Assembly (NCBI RefSeq): GCF_000940805.1
Contig: NZ_CP007142.1
Location: forward strand, 844,593-908,592
Direction: 5' to 3'
Origin: Gynuella sunshinyii YC6258
GTDB lineage: Bacteria; Pseudomonadota; Gammaproteobacteria; Pseudomonadales; Natronospirillaceae
DNA length: 64,000 nt
How positions within the stretch are numbered: the first letter of the stretch is position 1; every line of letters starts with the position of its first letter. The translations under genes and the position numbers were made by a program. Below are positions 28,393 to 36,918 of this stretch, piece by piece. The notes under the pieces are model-generated. The model was not told the origin of the DNA and did not search any database. It saw nothing but the letters and a program-made list of their open reading frames with translations.

Positions 28393-28570
28393 AAAACCAT
28401 CTCCTAGTTTTTTAAATCTGTGCTGCCGACAATTGCTTGCCTGGCATCAACAAAAAATCATAAATTGAGTACACGACAGAGTGATGTATGCTAAGGCGAC
28501 AACATCAGAATATCGTGGAAGCGAACTGAAACTGAATGTAATTTCATTCCTGTTGAATGAAACCAGAATT

Positions 28571-28604
28571 GCTGTGTCTGGGATGTTCCCGACACAGCTT
28601 TTTT
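28571..28604 (+). terminator. Intrinsic-terminator-like hairpin between aapJ and aapQ
   Basis: The arms GCTGTGTC...GACACAGC, with an inner GGGA/TCCC pair, span 28571-28598 and are followed on the plus strand by TTTTTTGTTATT. The genes on both sides run on the minus strand, so the T run points the wrong way for stopping aapJ transcription. As an RNA hairpin on the minus strand it could still protect the aapJ mRNA 3' end and make binding protein more abundant than permease. Confidence 0.6.
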
Positions 28605-28628
28605 GTTATTTAGCTAATTATTCGATGA

Positions 28629-29642
28629 TTAGCGCAGTGGTGGCGAATACATGATACCGCCATTGCTCCAAAGGTTGTTGATACCTCTGGGTAGTTCCAG
28701 TGGCCCGATATTGCGATCAAAAATTTCGCCGTAGTTACCGACTTCGCGAATGATGTTGTATGCCCATTTGGCATCCAGTCCCAGGTTCTGGCCCAGTTGA
28801 CCTTCTTTACCGACAAAGCGGAGCTGGTCAGGATTGGCTGATGGGTTGGTCAGTATTTTGGCAATATTGCCTGAATTCAGACCCATTTCCTCAGCTTCAA
28901 TCGTGGCGTAGATAGACCATTTTACGATATCAAACAGTTCATCATCACCCTGAGCAACGACTGGACCCAGCGGTTCTTTGGAGATGGTTTCTGGTAAAAC
29001 CATATGATCTGTAGGTTTTTTAAGTTTGGTACGCTGTGCAGCCAGACCGGATTTATCAGTTGTATAAACGTCACAGCGGCCCGCATCATATGCAGCAACC
29101 ACTTCGTCGGCTTTTTCAAATACAACCGGCTCATAAGTCATGCCATTTTTACGGAAGTAATCTGCCATGTTCAGCTCAGTGGTTGTTCCCTGGTTGGTAC
29201 AAACAGATGCACCATTTAGTTCCAGAGCACTCTTAACCCCGAGGTCCTTACGAACCATGAATCCCTGACCATCATAATAGGTAGTGGCGGTGAAATTCAG
29301 ACCAAGCGATGTATCGCGGGTTTCTGTCCAGGTGGTATTACGTGACAGGACATCAATTTCACCTGACTGTAAGGCGGTGAAACGTTCTTTAGCAGATAAC
29401 GGAGTATATTTGACTTTGCTGGCATCACCAAAAATAGCAGCGGCTACTGTACGGCAAAAGTCCACATCAAGGCCGCTCCATGTACCGTCTTCGCTTGGGT
29501 TTGAAAAACCTGGCAGACCCTGACTGACGCCACATTGAATAAAACCTTTTTGTTTGATTTTGTCCAGCACTGGACCAGCGACGGCGCTACTGGCGACTGT
29601 CACTGTAATAGCAGTTGCCAAGGCGAGTTTGATTAATTTCAT
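28629..29642 (-). CDS. aapJ: Amino-acid ABC transporter binding protein (AapJ type)
   Basis: This is the periplasmic general L-amino-acid-binding protein. A signal peptide (ALATAITVTVASSAVA-G) leads into the SBP_bac_3 fold with the AapJ-typical opening IKQKGFIQCGVSQGLPGFSNP and the ending NNLWSNGGIMYSPPLR. The ATG at 29642 is chosen over the frame start at 29729 because AGGAGC lies 6-7 bases upstream and the signal peptide begins there, giving 337 residues. It is the first gene of aapJQMP and is divergent from a second AapJ-like gene. Confidence 0.93.
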   Translation of the reverse strand: MKLIKLALATAITVTVASSAVAGPVLDKIKQKGFIQCGVSQGLPGFSNPSEDGTWSGLDVDFCRTVAAAIFGDASKVKYTPLSAKERFTALQSGEIDVLSRNTTWTETRDTSLGLNFTATTYYDGQGFMVRKDLGVKSALELNGASVCTNQGTTTELNMADYFRKNGMTYEPVVFEKADEVVAAYDAGRCDVYTTDKSGLAAQRTKLKKPTDHMVLPETISKEPLGPVVAQGDDELFDIVKWSIYATIEAEEMGLNSGNIAKILTNPSANPDQLRFVGKEGQLGQNLGLDAKWAYNIIREVGNYGEIFDRNIGPLELPRGINNLWSNGGIMYSPPLR

Positions 29643-30138
29643 TATTGCTCCTAAACCGGTTAGAACGGTTGATGTTTTATTATTGTAAGTCCTATCTAAG
29701 GTTCTGCTCTTTGATTCGAGCTGGTGCATAGTATTACCTTATTTTTTTCGGTAATGCTACTTTGGTGCCCACTTCAGACAGACTCACACTCGCTGATTGA
29801 GGTTAGCAACCGTTATGCCAGTTAGAAAATATAAGCCGGTTATTGGCCGAAAAAGGGCTTTTTTAAGTTATTTTGAAGGGAAAAAGCGTGTATTTGTTAA
29901 GTTATGAACAATTGGCTTCAGGGCTGAAGGGCTGTTCTCTGGAATGGATAATCTTTGTTAGTCCGTTTTGGTGCAAAAAAAGTCGCGAGCGTTTCCAAAT
30001 ATGTGCATAAACGTATCAAACAATGAGTAATCATACTATCTGTTTGGCAGGTTATAAAAATTGTCGATGATCTTGGCAGCATTCGTGAATATGGTGTTCA
30101 ATGTTGACAATATGAATGATCCTATCGGTATCGTTGTT
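29643..30138. other. Divergent promoter region between the two aapJ-like genes
   Basis: About 500 bp of AT-rich sequence without a supported gene separates the leftward aapJ and the rightward aapJ-like gene. It must carry both promoters. No obvious palindromic operator was recognised. The frame from 30061 opens in this region, but the lipoprotein signal only starts later. Confidence 0.4.
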
Positions 30139-31248
30139 ATGAATAATCTGAGTATGTCGCTGATTCAAAAAAACAATGGCTTGTGCAATTGCCTGTTGTT
30201 TATGGCAATGCTCTTTCTCGTGGCATGTGACAGCAGTTCCGAATTCGGCGGTAACTCTTTGGTTTCATCGCGTACCAAAGTCGACGTTCAGGGCGATGGC
30301 ACCACGCTGGCCGCCATTCGGCAGCGGGGACATATTCGTTGTGGTGTGAGTACCAGTCTTCCCGGATTTTCGGCACCAGACAGTCAGGGCAACTGGAGTG
30401 GTCTTGATGTTGATTTTTGCAGGGTACTCTCTGCGGCCATTTTTGCAGATCCGACCCGTATCGTTTTTATTCCATTAAATGCCAAGGAGCGTTTCGATGC
30501 GTTACAGGCAGGGGAAATTGATATTTTGTCCAGGAATACCAGTTGGACCTATACGCGTGATATTCCACAGCATCTGAATTTTGTAGGCATTACGTTTTAT
30601 GACGGTCAGGGATTTCTGGTGCGTAGGGATGCTGCTATCAATACGCCGGAAGATTTAAATGGAGCAGCTATTTGTGTGAAAGGAAACACAACATCAGAGC
30701 AGAATCTGGTGGCTTATTTCCGACAGCGAAACATGATTTATCAGCCGGTCATATTCGACACTTCCGATCAGTCTCTCAGTGGATTCGAGGCGGGACGATG
30801 CAGCGCCTTGTCGGCGGATCGTTCAGCGCTGGCATCAATGCGCCTGAATCTGAAGAATCCTGGCAGTGCGGTATTATTACCAATGGTGATTTCCAAAGAA
30901 CCTCTGGGGCCAGTGATTCGAGAGGGAGATAATCAATGGCATAAGATTACCCGCTGGACTTTTTTTGCCATTCTCAATGCTGAGGAGTTTGGTATTACCT
31001 CTGAAAATATCGATGGTTTTAAACATTCCAACAACCCAATGATTAGCCGGTTAATGGGTGAGGAGGATAGTCTGGGGCAGAATCTTGGGCTGGATGATCT
31101 CTGGGCCTACCATGCTGTTAAGCTGGTTGGTAATTATGGAGAAATTTTCGAGCGTAACCTGGGAATGAATTCACCCATTAAAATCAGCCGGGGTGTCAAC
31201 AACCTGTGGACCAATGGCGGGCTGCAGTATGGTCCGCCATTGCGTTAA
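30139..31248 (+). CDS. Second AapJ-like binding protein, lipoprotein form
   Basis: This is a paralogue of the neighbouring AapJ (similar along the whole mature chain; roughly half of residues identical by eye). It shares LPGFSAPDSQGNWSGLDVDFCR, NAKERFDALQAGEIDILSRNT and the ending NNLWTNGGLQYGPPLR. Here the signal is lipoprotein type: LFMAMLFLVACDSSS, with the lipobox LVAC. The start is uncertain; the ATG at 30139 is used (369 residues), and one at 30154 is possible. It has no permease of its own. It could feed AapQMP with other amino acids or act as a sensor. It ends 3 bp from the convergent ribN stop. Confidence 0.8.
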   Translation: MNNLSMSLIQKNNGLCNCLLFMAMLFLVACDSSSEFGGNSLVSSRTKVDVQGDGTTLAAIRQRGHIRCGVSTSLPGFSAPDSQGNWSGLDVDFCRVLSAAIFADPTRIVFIPLNAKERFDALQAGEIDILSRNTSWTYTRDIPQHLNFVGITFYDGQGFLVRRDAAINTPEDLNGAAICVKGNTTSEQNLVAYFRQRNMIYQPVIFDTSDQSLSGFEAGRCSALSADRSALASMRLNLKNPGSAVLLPMVISKEPLGPVIREGDNQWHKITRWTFFAILNAEEFGITSENIDGFKHSNNPMISRLMGEEDSLGQNLGLDDLWAYHAVKLVGNYGEIFERNLGMNSPIKISRGVNNLWTNGGLQYGPPLR

Positions 31249-31251
31249 TGC

Positions 31252-32184
31252 TCAGGCTTTTTGGGGTTGTAGTGCTTCTTGCTGTTCAGAGTCTTTCAGG
31301 CGCAGACCAAGGTTGCCGGCAATCAGAATTAACGCACCTGCGATTTGATACAGGTTCAGTGGGCTGTCCAGGAATACCCAGTTAACAATCACCGCCGCAA
31401 CCGGAAATGTCATTTCGGCCAGTGTCGCCACTCTGGCTCCCACTCTTCTGAGACCTTGATAATACAGAGCCATGCCCGCCAGACCGCTGATAAGTACCAT
31501 GCCAAGGACTTTGCCGCTCAATGACCAATTGATGTCCGTCGCAGAGTGGTCCTGTAATAGCCAGATAGGCAGCAGGACAATAAATCCGGTGGTAAATCGT
31601 CCGGTCATGATTTCCTGTGGCTTTAGCCCTTGCAGGGACAGATACTTGCCAAATACAGTGGCACTACCCCATGCCACTACGGCAACCAGCGTCAGGGCAT
31701 AGCCCAGCAGTATCATCGAAAGCTGGTCGTTATAGTGAAGTACTGAGCCAAAGAGTGTATTGATATCGGGCCAGATCATGATAAAACTGCCGGCAAAGAC
31801 TATCGCTGCCCAGAATGCAAAGCCTTTTTTGATCGGTTCTTTAAGCCACAGATAAGCCAGAGTTATAGCGACGATGGGCTGCAGTTTTTGTAGCAGGATA
31901 ACCACCGTTGGGTGCAGAAACTGAAAAGCCTGGGTAAATGCCAGGTTGCCAATCGCTGAGCCAAATCCACCAATTACCATGAAACTCAGCCATTGGGTTG
32001 GGGACAGACTGAGCCAGCGTTTGCGGTACACCCAGAGCAAAGGGGTAAACAGTATGCTGAGAAACAAATGCTCCAGCATCACAATCTGTAAAGTATTATA
32101 TCCCTCACCGAGTAATGGATAGCGGATCAGCGTATCCAGAGCCCAGGTCAGGCATGCCATCATAATAAAAAAAGATCCTGTCAT
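31252..32184 (-). CDS. ribN: EamA/DMT-family transporter, probable riboflavin importer RibN
   Basis: This is a 310-residue inner-membrane protein with ten hydrophobic segments in two EamA repeats (FLHPTVVILLQKLQPIVAITLAYLWLKEP in the first; YQGLRRVGARVATLAEMTFPVAAVIVNWVFL in the second). The frame runs up to 32325, but the ATG at 32184 has GGAG about 8 bases upstream and starts at the first helix. An FMN riboswitch lies upstream on the same strand, and DMT transporters under FMN riboswitches in other proteobacteria are riboflavin importers named RibN. The substrate call rests on that riboswitch plus family and not on residues I can read. Confidence 0.75.
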   Translation of the reverse strand: MTGSFFIMMACLTWALDTLIRYPLLGEGYNTLQIVMLEHLFLSILFTPLLWVYRKRWLSLSPTQWLSFMVIGGFGSAIGNLAFTQAFQFLHPTVVILLQKLQPIVAITLAYLWLKEPIKKGFAFWAAIVFAGSFIMIWPDINTLFGSVLHYNDQLSMILLGYALTLVAVVAWGSATVFGKYLSLQGLKPQEIMTGRFTTGFIVLLPIWLLQDHSATDINWSLSGKVLGMVLISGLAGMALYYQGLRRVGARVATLAEMTFPVAAVIVNWVFLDSPLNLYQIAGALILIAGNLGLRLKDSEQQEALQPQKA

Positions 32185-32390
32185 CTTAATACTCCAAAAA
32201 AACAAAGAGAGATGAACAGGGGTGATGAACAGACACGTCCACAGGAATATATAATCCTGTTCCAGTTTAATTGGTCCACAGGTATGCTTTGCGCAGGACT
32301 TGTGGTCACAAACTGGAGAGAACAACCTGGCTAAGCATTATGCAGCCGAAGAGGCAAACACAAGGTTGAGAGGTGTTTCTCTGATGGTCG

Positions 32391-32547
32391 ATCTTCTTTC
32401 ATCCGGACTGTAACCGTCGGCTCTGGAGTCTCACCAGATCTGCTGACCCTGAGCAATAAAAGTATCGTCAGGCGCTCGCGGGCTTTCCAGGGGGGTATTG
32501 CTGTCTGGATTACCGCCGGTGGGGAATTTCGCCCCGCCCCGAAGTTC
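32391..32547 (-). ncRNA. FMN riboswitch (RFN element)
   Basis: Read on the minus strand, this stretch shows the RFN consensus in order: CTTCGGGGCGGGGCGAAATT, then CCCCACCGGCGGTAATC, AGCCCGCGAGCG, GGTCAGCAGATCTGGTGAGA, CCAGAGCCGACGGTTACAGT and CCGGATGAAAGAAG. The outer P1 helix forms between 5' TCGAACTTC and 3' GAAGATCGA with one mismatch. It senses FMN and normally lowers expression of the downstream gene. It sits about 210 bases before the ribN start. No clear terminator hairpin was made out between them (a T-rich run is near 32197-32204), so the output mode is open. Confidence 0.93.
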
Positions 32548-32607
32548 GATTGGCTTTATGCCAAGCGGGGGAATATATATTAAGTTGGATTATAAATCGA
32601 ATGATAA

Positions 32608-34935
32608 ATGAGTAGGACCGGTCAAAGGATGTGCACGTTTTTTCAGACATTGTTGAGGGTGAATGGTAGGGTCGTATTCGCCTTGATTGCGATGGTCTTT
32701 ATGGCTGCTAATGCCCGGGCGCTGGATCTGATGGGAAATCAGGCTCACCATAATCTGGTACCCTACATGGAATATCTTGAGGACAGTACCCGAGCAGAGA
32801 CTCCATTTTCTGTTATTTCCAAGGCTCGGGAATCATCCTGGAAAGCATTTGATGAGCAAATCGTCAATTTCGGCTATACGCAGTCGAGCTTCTGGTTACG
32901 AATCACACTGGATACTTCTTATACACGCTATAAGCATTGGAATCTGATTCTCGATAATCCGCTGCTTAGTGTCGTAAATGTTTATCAGATGCAGAACGGT
33001 ATTCCCAAAACCATTACCCGAACGGGAAGTTCCCGGCCGTACTACCGCCGCCAGGTTAATCATCGTGGTTATATCGTACCTCTCGATATATATGAACCCA
33101 CTGAAATACTGATTATGGTTGAAGCAGAAACCGGCCTGTCTACCGGTGTTAACATCTGGGCGGGTGAGACTTACTGGCCGCATCTGTTGAAGATAGACCA
33201 GATTACCTTTTTGTTTTATGGCATTACCTTATTTCTGATTTTTTATAATCTGATTAATTTCTTTTTTGTCAGAGATTTTGGCTATATCTACTATGTGGTG
33301 TATGTCGCGCTGTTCACAGTATATGCCGCAGGTATGGATGGGATCATCTTTCAGTATATCTGGCCTGACAATCGGGCTTTTAATCCACACTTTTTGCAGT
33401 TCATATCCCTGGCCATTCTGATTTTTGCCATTTTGTTCGGTCGCCATTTTCTGCAAATCAACCGGGCCAGCAATCCGGCAGTCAATACACTGCTGTGGGC
33501 GTACATCGGAGTCACACTGTTATCCGTTGGCGTCATACTGTTCGTCAATTTTGTTGTTGCCTCACTTTTGATTTTGTCTCTTTCTGTGATGGCATCAATT
33601 CTGGCAGTGATTTTGTCGATTCTGGCGATAAACAAGGGTTTTCGTCCGGCATATGCTTATTTCGCCGCCACAGCGGGCCTGTTGCTGGCGTTACTGCTGT
33701 TCACAGCCTATAAGATTGGCTTGATATCATCCTATCCAATGTCATATCTGGCGCTTAAGGTCGCCATCGTATATGAAGGAATTATTCTGTCTGTCGCACT
33801 GGTCCAGCGCCTTAAACTATTGCGAATCGACGATGAGGAGCAGCAGAGTCGGGTGATGGCACAAAGGAAGTTTTTTTCCCATCTCAGCCATGAAATCAGA
33901 AATCCGTTGTATGGAATTATTGGAATGATCGAGCTGTTAAAACAGACCCGACTGGATACCGATCAGAGCAAATATCTGGAAACACTGACGATTTCCAGCT
34001 CTGCATTATTGGATATCGTGAATGAGGTGTTGGAGCACGCGAAAGTGGAGTCCGGTCACATCTCACTAGAATATAAGTTTGTACCGTTTGCTGATTTTGT
34101 TTCCCGCAGTGTTTCAATTGTTTCTCCCGGAGCAGAAGCCAAAAATCTTCAGTTTAGCTATGACATCGCCGATGATATTCCGGAAAATGTCCGTATTGAT
34201 CCGATAAGAGTGCGGCAGGTTCTGATTAACCTGTTAGGGAATGCGGTCAAATACACTGAGGCAGGTTCAGTGCATCTGAAAATTTGTGCAATACAGAGAA
34301 ACCACCTGCGGTTTGAAGTGTCGGATACCGGCATTGGCATCTCCCGAAATGAACAGAAACGTTTATTTGAGTCTTTCACCCGAAGCAAGAATGATGATTC
34401 CGGTGTTGGTCTGGGACTCGCCATCTGCAAGCAATTGATTGAATTGATGTCAGGGAGGATCGGTGTTCAATCAGAGCTGGCTCAGGGGTCCACTTTCTGG
34501 TTTGAAATTCCGGTTAATTTCGATTCCGTTGATGTGTCGGAGACGATTGTCAAACCGATGGTGAAGATTCTGCTGGTGGAACCGAGCCGGGTAGATCAGG
34601 ATGTGTTCCGGGCCATGCTGGATAAGCTTGGATATGGTGTCACTCTCTCCCCGAGAGCTGAAAGTGCTCTTGATCAGCTGATACTTGAGCGCTATGACCT
34701 GATACTGATTGCCGATGAGCTGCCGGATAAAAATGCTGTGGATACCGCCAAGCTGATACGCCGTCAAGAGCTTCAGGATGGACGCGAACCGGTACCGATC
34801 ATATGCATCAGCGCCACGGCGACACCGGAATTTCGCCAGGAATATATCCAGGCAGGTATGAATGAATTATTGAGCAAGCCGATAAAACTGAAAACTCTGT
34901 CGGATATCATTCAAAAGGTTCTCGAGGCCGACTGA
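32608..34935 (+). CDS. 7TMR-DISM hybrid sensor kinase with degenerate receiver
   Basis: This is a 775-residue inner-membrane kinase. A signal peptide is followed by a periplasmic 7TMR-DISMED2 domain (about 45-180), seven membrane segments (about 195-400), HisKA with SHEIRNP (His428), HATPase with NLLGNAVKYT (about 542-551) and GVGLGLAICKQLI, and a C-terminal receiver (about 652-770). In the receiver the phosphoacceptor position reads ILIADELP, with Ala702 where Asp is expected, and the acidic pocket is VEP instead of VDD, so it looks unable to accept phosphate in the usual way. The Lys of LSKPIK is kept. DISM domains often bind carbohydrates. The partner regulator is unknown. Confidence 0.88.
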   Translation: MSRTGQRMCTFFQTLLRVNGRVVFALIAMVFMAANARALDLMGNQAHHNLVPYMEYLEDSTRAETPFSVISKARESSWKAFDEQIVNFGYTQSSFWLRITLDTSYTRYKHWNLILDNPLLSVVNVYQMQNGIPKTITRTGSSRPYYRRQVNHRGYIVPLDIYEPTEILIMVEAETGLSTGVNIWAGETYWPHLLKIDQITFLFYGITLFLIFYNLINFFFVRDFGYIYYVVYVALFTVYAAGMDGIIFQYIWPDNRAFNPHFLQFISLAILIFAILFGRHFLQINRASNPAVNTLLWAYIGVTLLSVGVILFVNFVVASLLILSLSVMASILAVILSILAINKGFRPAYAYFAATAGLLLALLLFTAYKIGLISSYPMSYLALKVAIVYEGIILSVALVQRLKLLRIDDEEQQSRVMAQRKFFSHLSHEIRNPLYGIIGMIELLKQTRLDTDQSKYLETLTISSSALLDIVNEVLEHAKVESGHISLEYKFVPFADFVSRSVSIVSPGAEAKNLQFSYDIADDIPENVRIDPIRVRQVLINLLGNAVKYTEAGSVHLKICAIQRNHLRFEVSDTGIGISRNEQKRLFESFTRSKNDDSGVGLGLAICKQLIELMSGRIGVQSELAQGSTFWFEIPVNFDSVDVSETIVKPMVKILLVEPSRVDQDVFRAMLDKLGYGVTLSPRAESALDQLILERYDLILIADELPDKNAVDTAKLIRRQELQDGREPVPIICISATATPEFRQEYIQAGMNELLSKPIKLKTLSDIIQKVLEAD

Positions 34936-35015
34936 CTTTTGATGCCATGGTGCAATCTGTGTCATCAATGCGATAGGCTTGCTAGTTGTATTAACTCTCT
35001 GTGTTTGGATTAGCT

Positions 35016-36329
35016 ATGAAAAACTGTTTTGCCATCCGTGCTGAAAACCCCCGTATTTTTGAGCAACGATCACCTTTGACCCCAGACCAGGTTCAGACGC
35101 TGATACAGAATAATGGTCTGAAGGTCATTGTAGAGTCATCTGATAAACGTTTTTTCAAAGATGATGAATTTCGTGCTGCAGGGGCGGTCGTCAGTACTGA
35201 TACCACGGATGCCAATCTGATTCTTGGGGTTAAGGAAATACCCATTGAGGATTTGCCTGTCGATAAAGCCTGCGTGTTCTTTTCCCATACCATTAAAGGG
35301 CAGACTTATAACATGCCTTTGTTGCAGGCGGTGCTGGATCGGCGTGTCACGCTGATTGATTATGAAAAAATCGCTGACAGTCAGGGGCGCAGACTGGTGT
35401 TTTTCGGCCCATTTGCCGGCCTGGCAGGTGCCATTGATGCATTATGGATACTGGGGCGCCGGTTGCAGGATGAAGGCATACCCAACCCTTTCAGTCAGAT
35501 TCGTCAGGCTCTGGAGTATGGCTCCTTACAGGAGGCCAAGTCTGCTGTGGAGGCGGCTGGAGAGTGGATTCGGAACAATGGCCTGCCGGAGACCGGCAAA
35601 CCCTGGGTTATTGCTGTGACCGGGAATGGCACGGTTGCCCGTGGTGCGGGTGAAATTATTGACCTGTTACCAGTGACCCATATTTCCGCGCCTGAGTTCA
35701 AACAGTTGCAGGCAGGTAACAGTTTTGACCTGCAGCGACTCTATAAGGTGGTTATTGATTGCGACCACTTTGTCAAACCGGTCGATCCAGACACTCAGTT
35801 TGAATGGCAGGATTATTTTCAGCACCCGGAAAAATATCAGGCTGATTTTGAAGGATATTTGCCAGATATCACACTGTTAATCAACTGCATATACTGGGAT
35901 GTACGCTATCCGAAGCTGGTAACCTGTCAGGATCTGAAAAGATTGTTTGCTGATAGTAAGTCTTCTGGTTTGAAAGTGATTGCGGATATTACCTGTGATA
36001 TTGGCGGTTCCATTGAATGCAACCAGCGTGCGACCTCTTCAGCGAATCCGTGCTATGTCTATAACCCGGAAACCGGCGAGACCAGTGATGGCGTGTCCGG
36101 TGCAGGGCCTGTCATACTCGCGGTCGATAAGCTGCCAACAGAACTGCCGGTAGAAGCCTCAGCTTTTTTTGGCCAGGCACTGATGCCGTGGTTGCCGGAA
36201 ATGACTCAGGCTGATTATTCCCAGTCATTCGAAGCGTTGCAGCTTCCGGCAGAGATCAAAAAAGCTGTTATCGCCCATCATGGATCGCTGACTCCGGATT
36301 ATCAATATCTTCAAGGTTATCTGGACTGA
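35016..36329 (+). CDS. Lysine-ketoglutarate-reductase/saccharopine-dehydrogenase-like enzyme
   Basis: This 437-residue protein resembles the lysine-2-oxoglutarate reductase half of eukaryotic lysine-degrading enzymes and the alanine-dehydrogenase N-terminal fold. It starts FAIRAENPRIFEQRSPLTP, contains FFSHTIKGQTYNMPLLQAVL and LIDYEKIADSQGRRLVFFG, the Rossmann stretch WVIAVTGNGTVARGA, and DITCDIGGSIECN. The ATG at 35016 is preferred over the frame start 15 bp earlier because it begins at the conserved segment. It stands alone, without a saccharopine dehydrogenase half or lysine-catabolism neighbours, so whether it reduces lysine and 2-oxoglutarate is inference from family. Confidence 0.75.
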   Translation: MKNCFAIRAENPRIFEQRSPLTPDQVQTLIQNNGLKVIVESSDKRFFKDDEFRAAGAVVSTDTTDANLILGVKEIPIEDLPVDKACVFFSHTIKGQTYNMPLLQAVLDRRVTLIDYEKIADSQGRRLVFFGPFAGLAGAIDALWILGRRLQDEGIPNPFSQIRQALEYGSLQEAKSAVEAAGEWIRNNGLPETGKPWVIAVTGNGTVARGAGEIIDLLPVTHISAPEFKQLQAGNSFDLQRLYKVVIDCDHFVKPVDPDTQFEWQDYFQHPEKYQADFEGYLPDITLLINCIYWDVRYPKLVTCQDLKRLFADSKSSGLKVIADITCDIGGSIECNQRATSSANPCYVYNPETGETSDGVSGAGPVILAVDKLPTELPVEASAFFGQALMPWLPEMTQADYSQSFEALQLPAEIKKAVIAHHGSLTPDYQYLQGYLD

Positions 36330-36918
36330 TATCTTCCGGGCAGTATCGTTATCCTGTGCGGTACATTTCTGTACTGCACTGCTTCTATCCCTATCTCAAT
36401 ACCCCTAAATCGCCAAACGAGTATATTGCTTACGATACGGACATAGTATCCGGGCTGATTGGGTGAAATCCGGATCAGGGCGGACTCACTATTTATTTTC
36501 GTTGGCAATTATGACAATTGCCATGCCTTAACCGATTTTGGCGTTAAATGCTCAACATTTATACAGGCAGGAATTGAAGCTTCATATTTGCCTGTTTGTT
36601 GTTGTTTTTTTGAGTTGACATTGAATGCATGTTTCCGGTCATTTTTTTTCTAACACTTTTTTGTAATTAAAAGTATCTGGCTGTGACCCGTGTGTAGGGG
36701 TTTTATTCATCGCTCGTTCATAAGTATGAAACTGTGTTTCAAATAATCTGTTCCAGTTAACAATTTGGTTTAAAGAAGCCCGTTAATATTAAAAACATGT
36801 GAGCTTGTTAAGTATTGTTAAAAAATAATTCTGATACTGTTAGCAATGTCTCGTGTATGGCCGGGTAGGTTTTATCGTTCTGTGGCTGGAAATTCTCAGA
36901 AATAATTAGGGGAACAAT
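36330..36918. other. Long AT-rich intergenic region
   Basis: No supported gene is seen in these 590 bp. An imperfect hairpin GTGCGGTAC/GTACTGCAC at 36356-36379 follows the LKR-like stop and may be its 3' end. The rest becomes strongly AT-rich toward the next gene and has several possible -10 boxes, suggesting an upstream regulatory region for the secreted protein. A GGGGAAC ribosome site precedes the next start. Confidence 0.4.
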
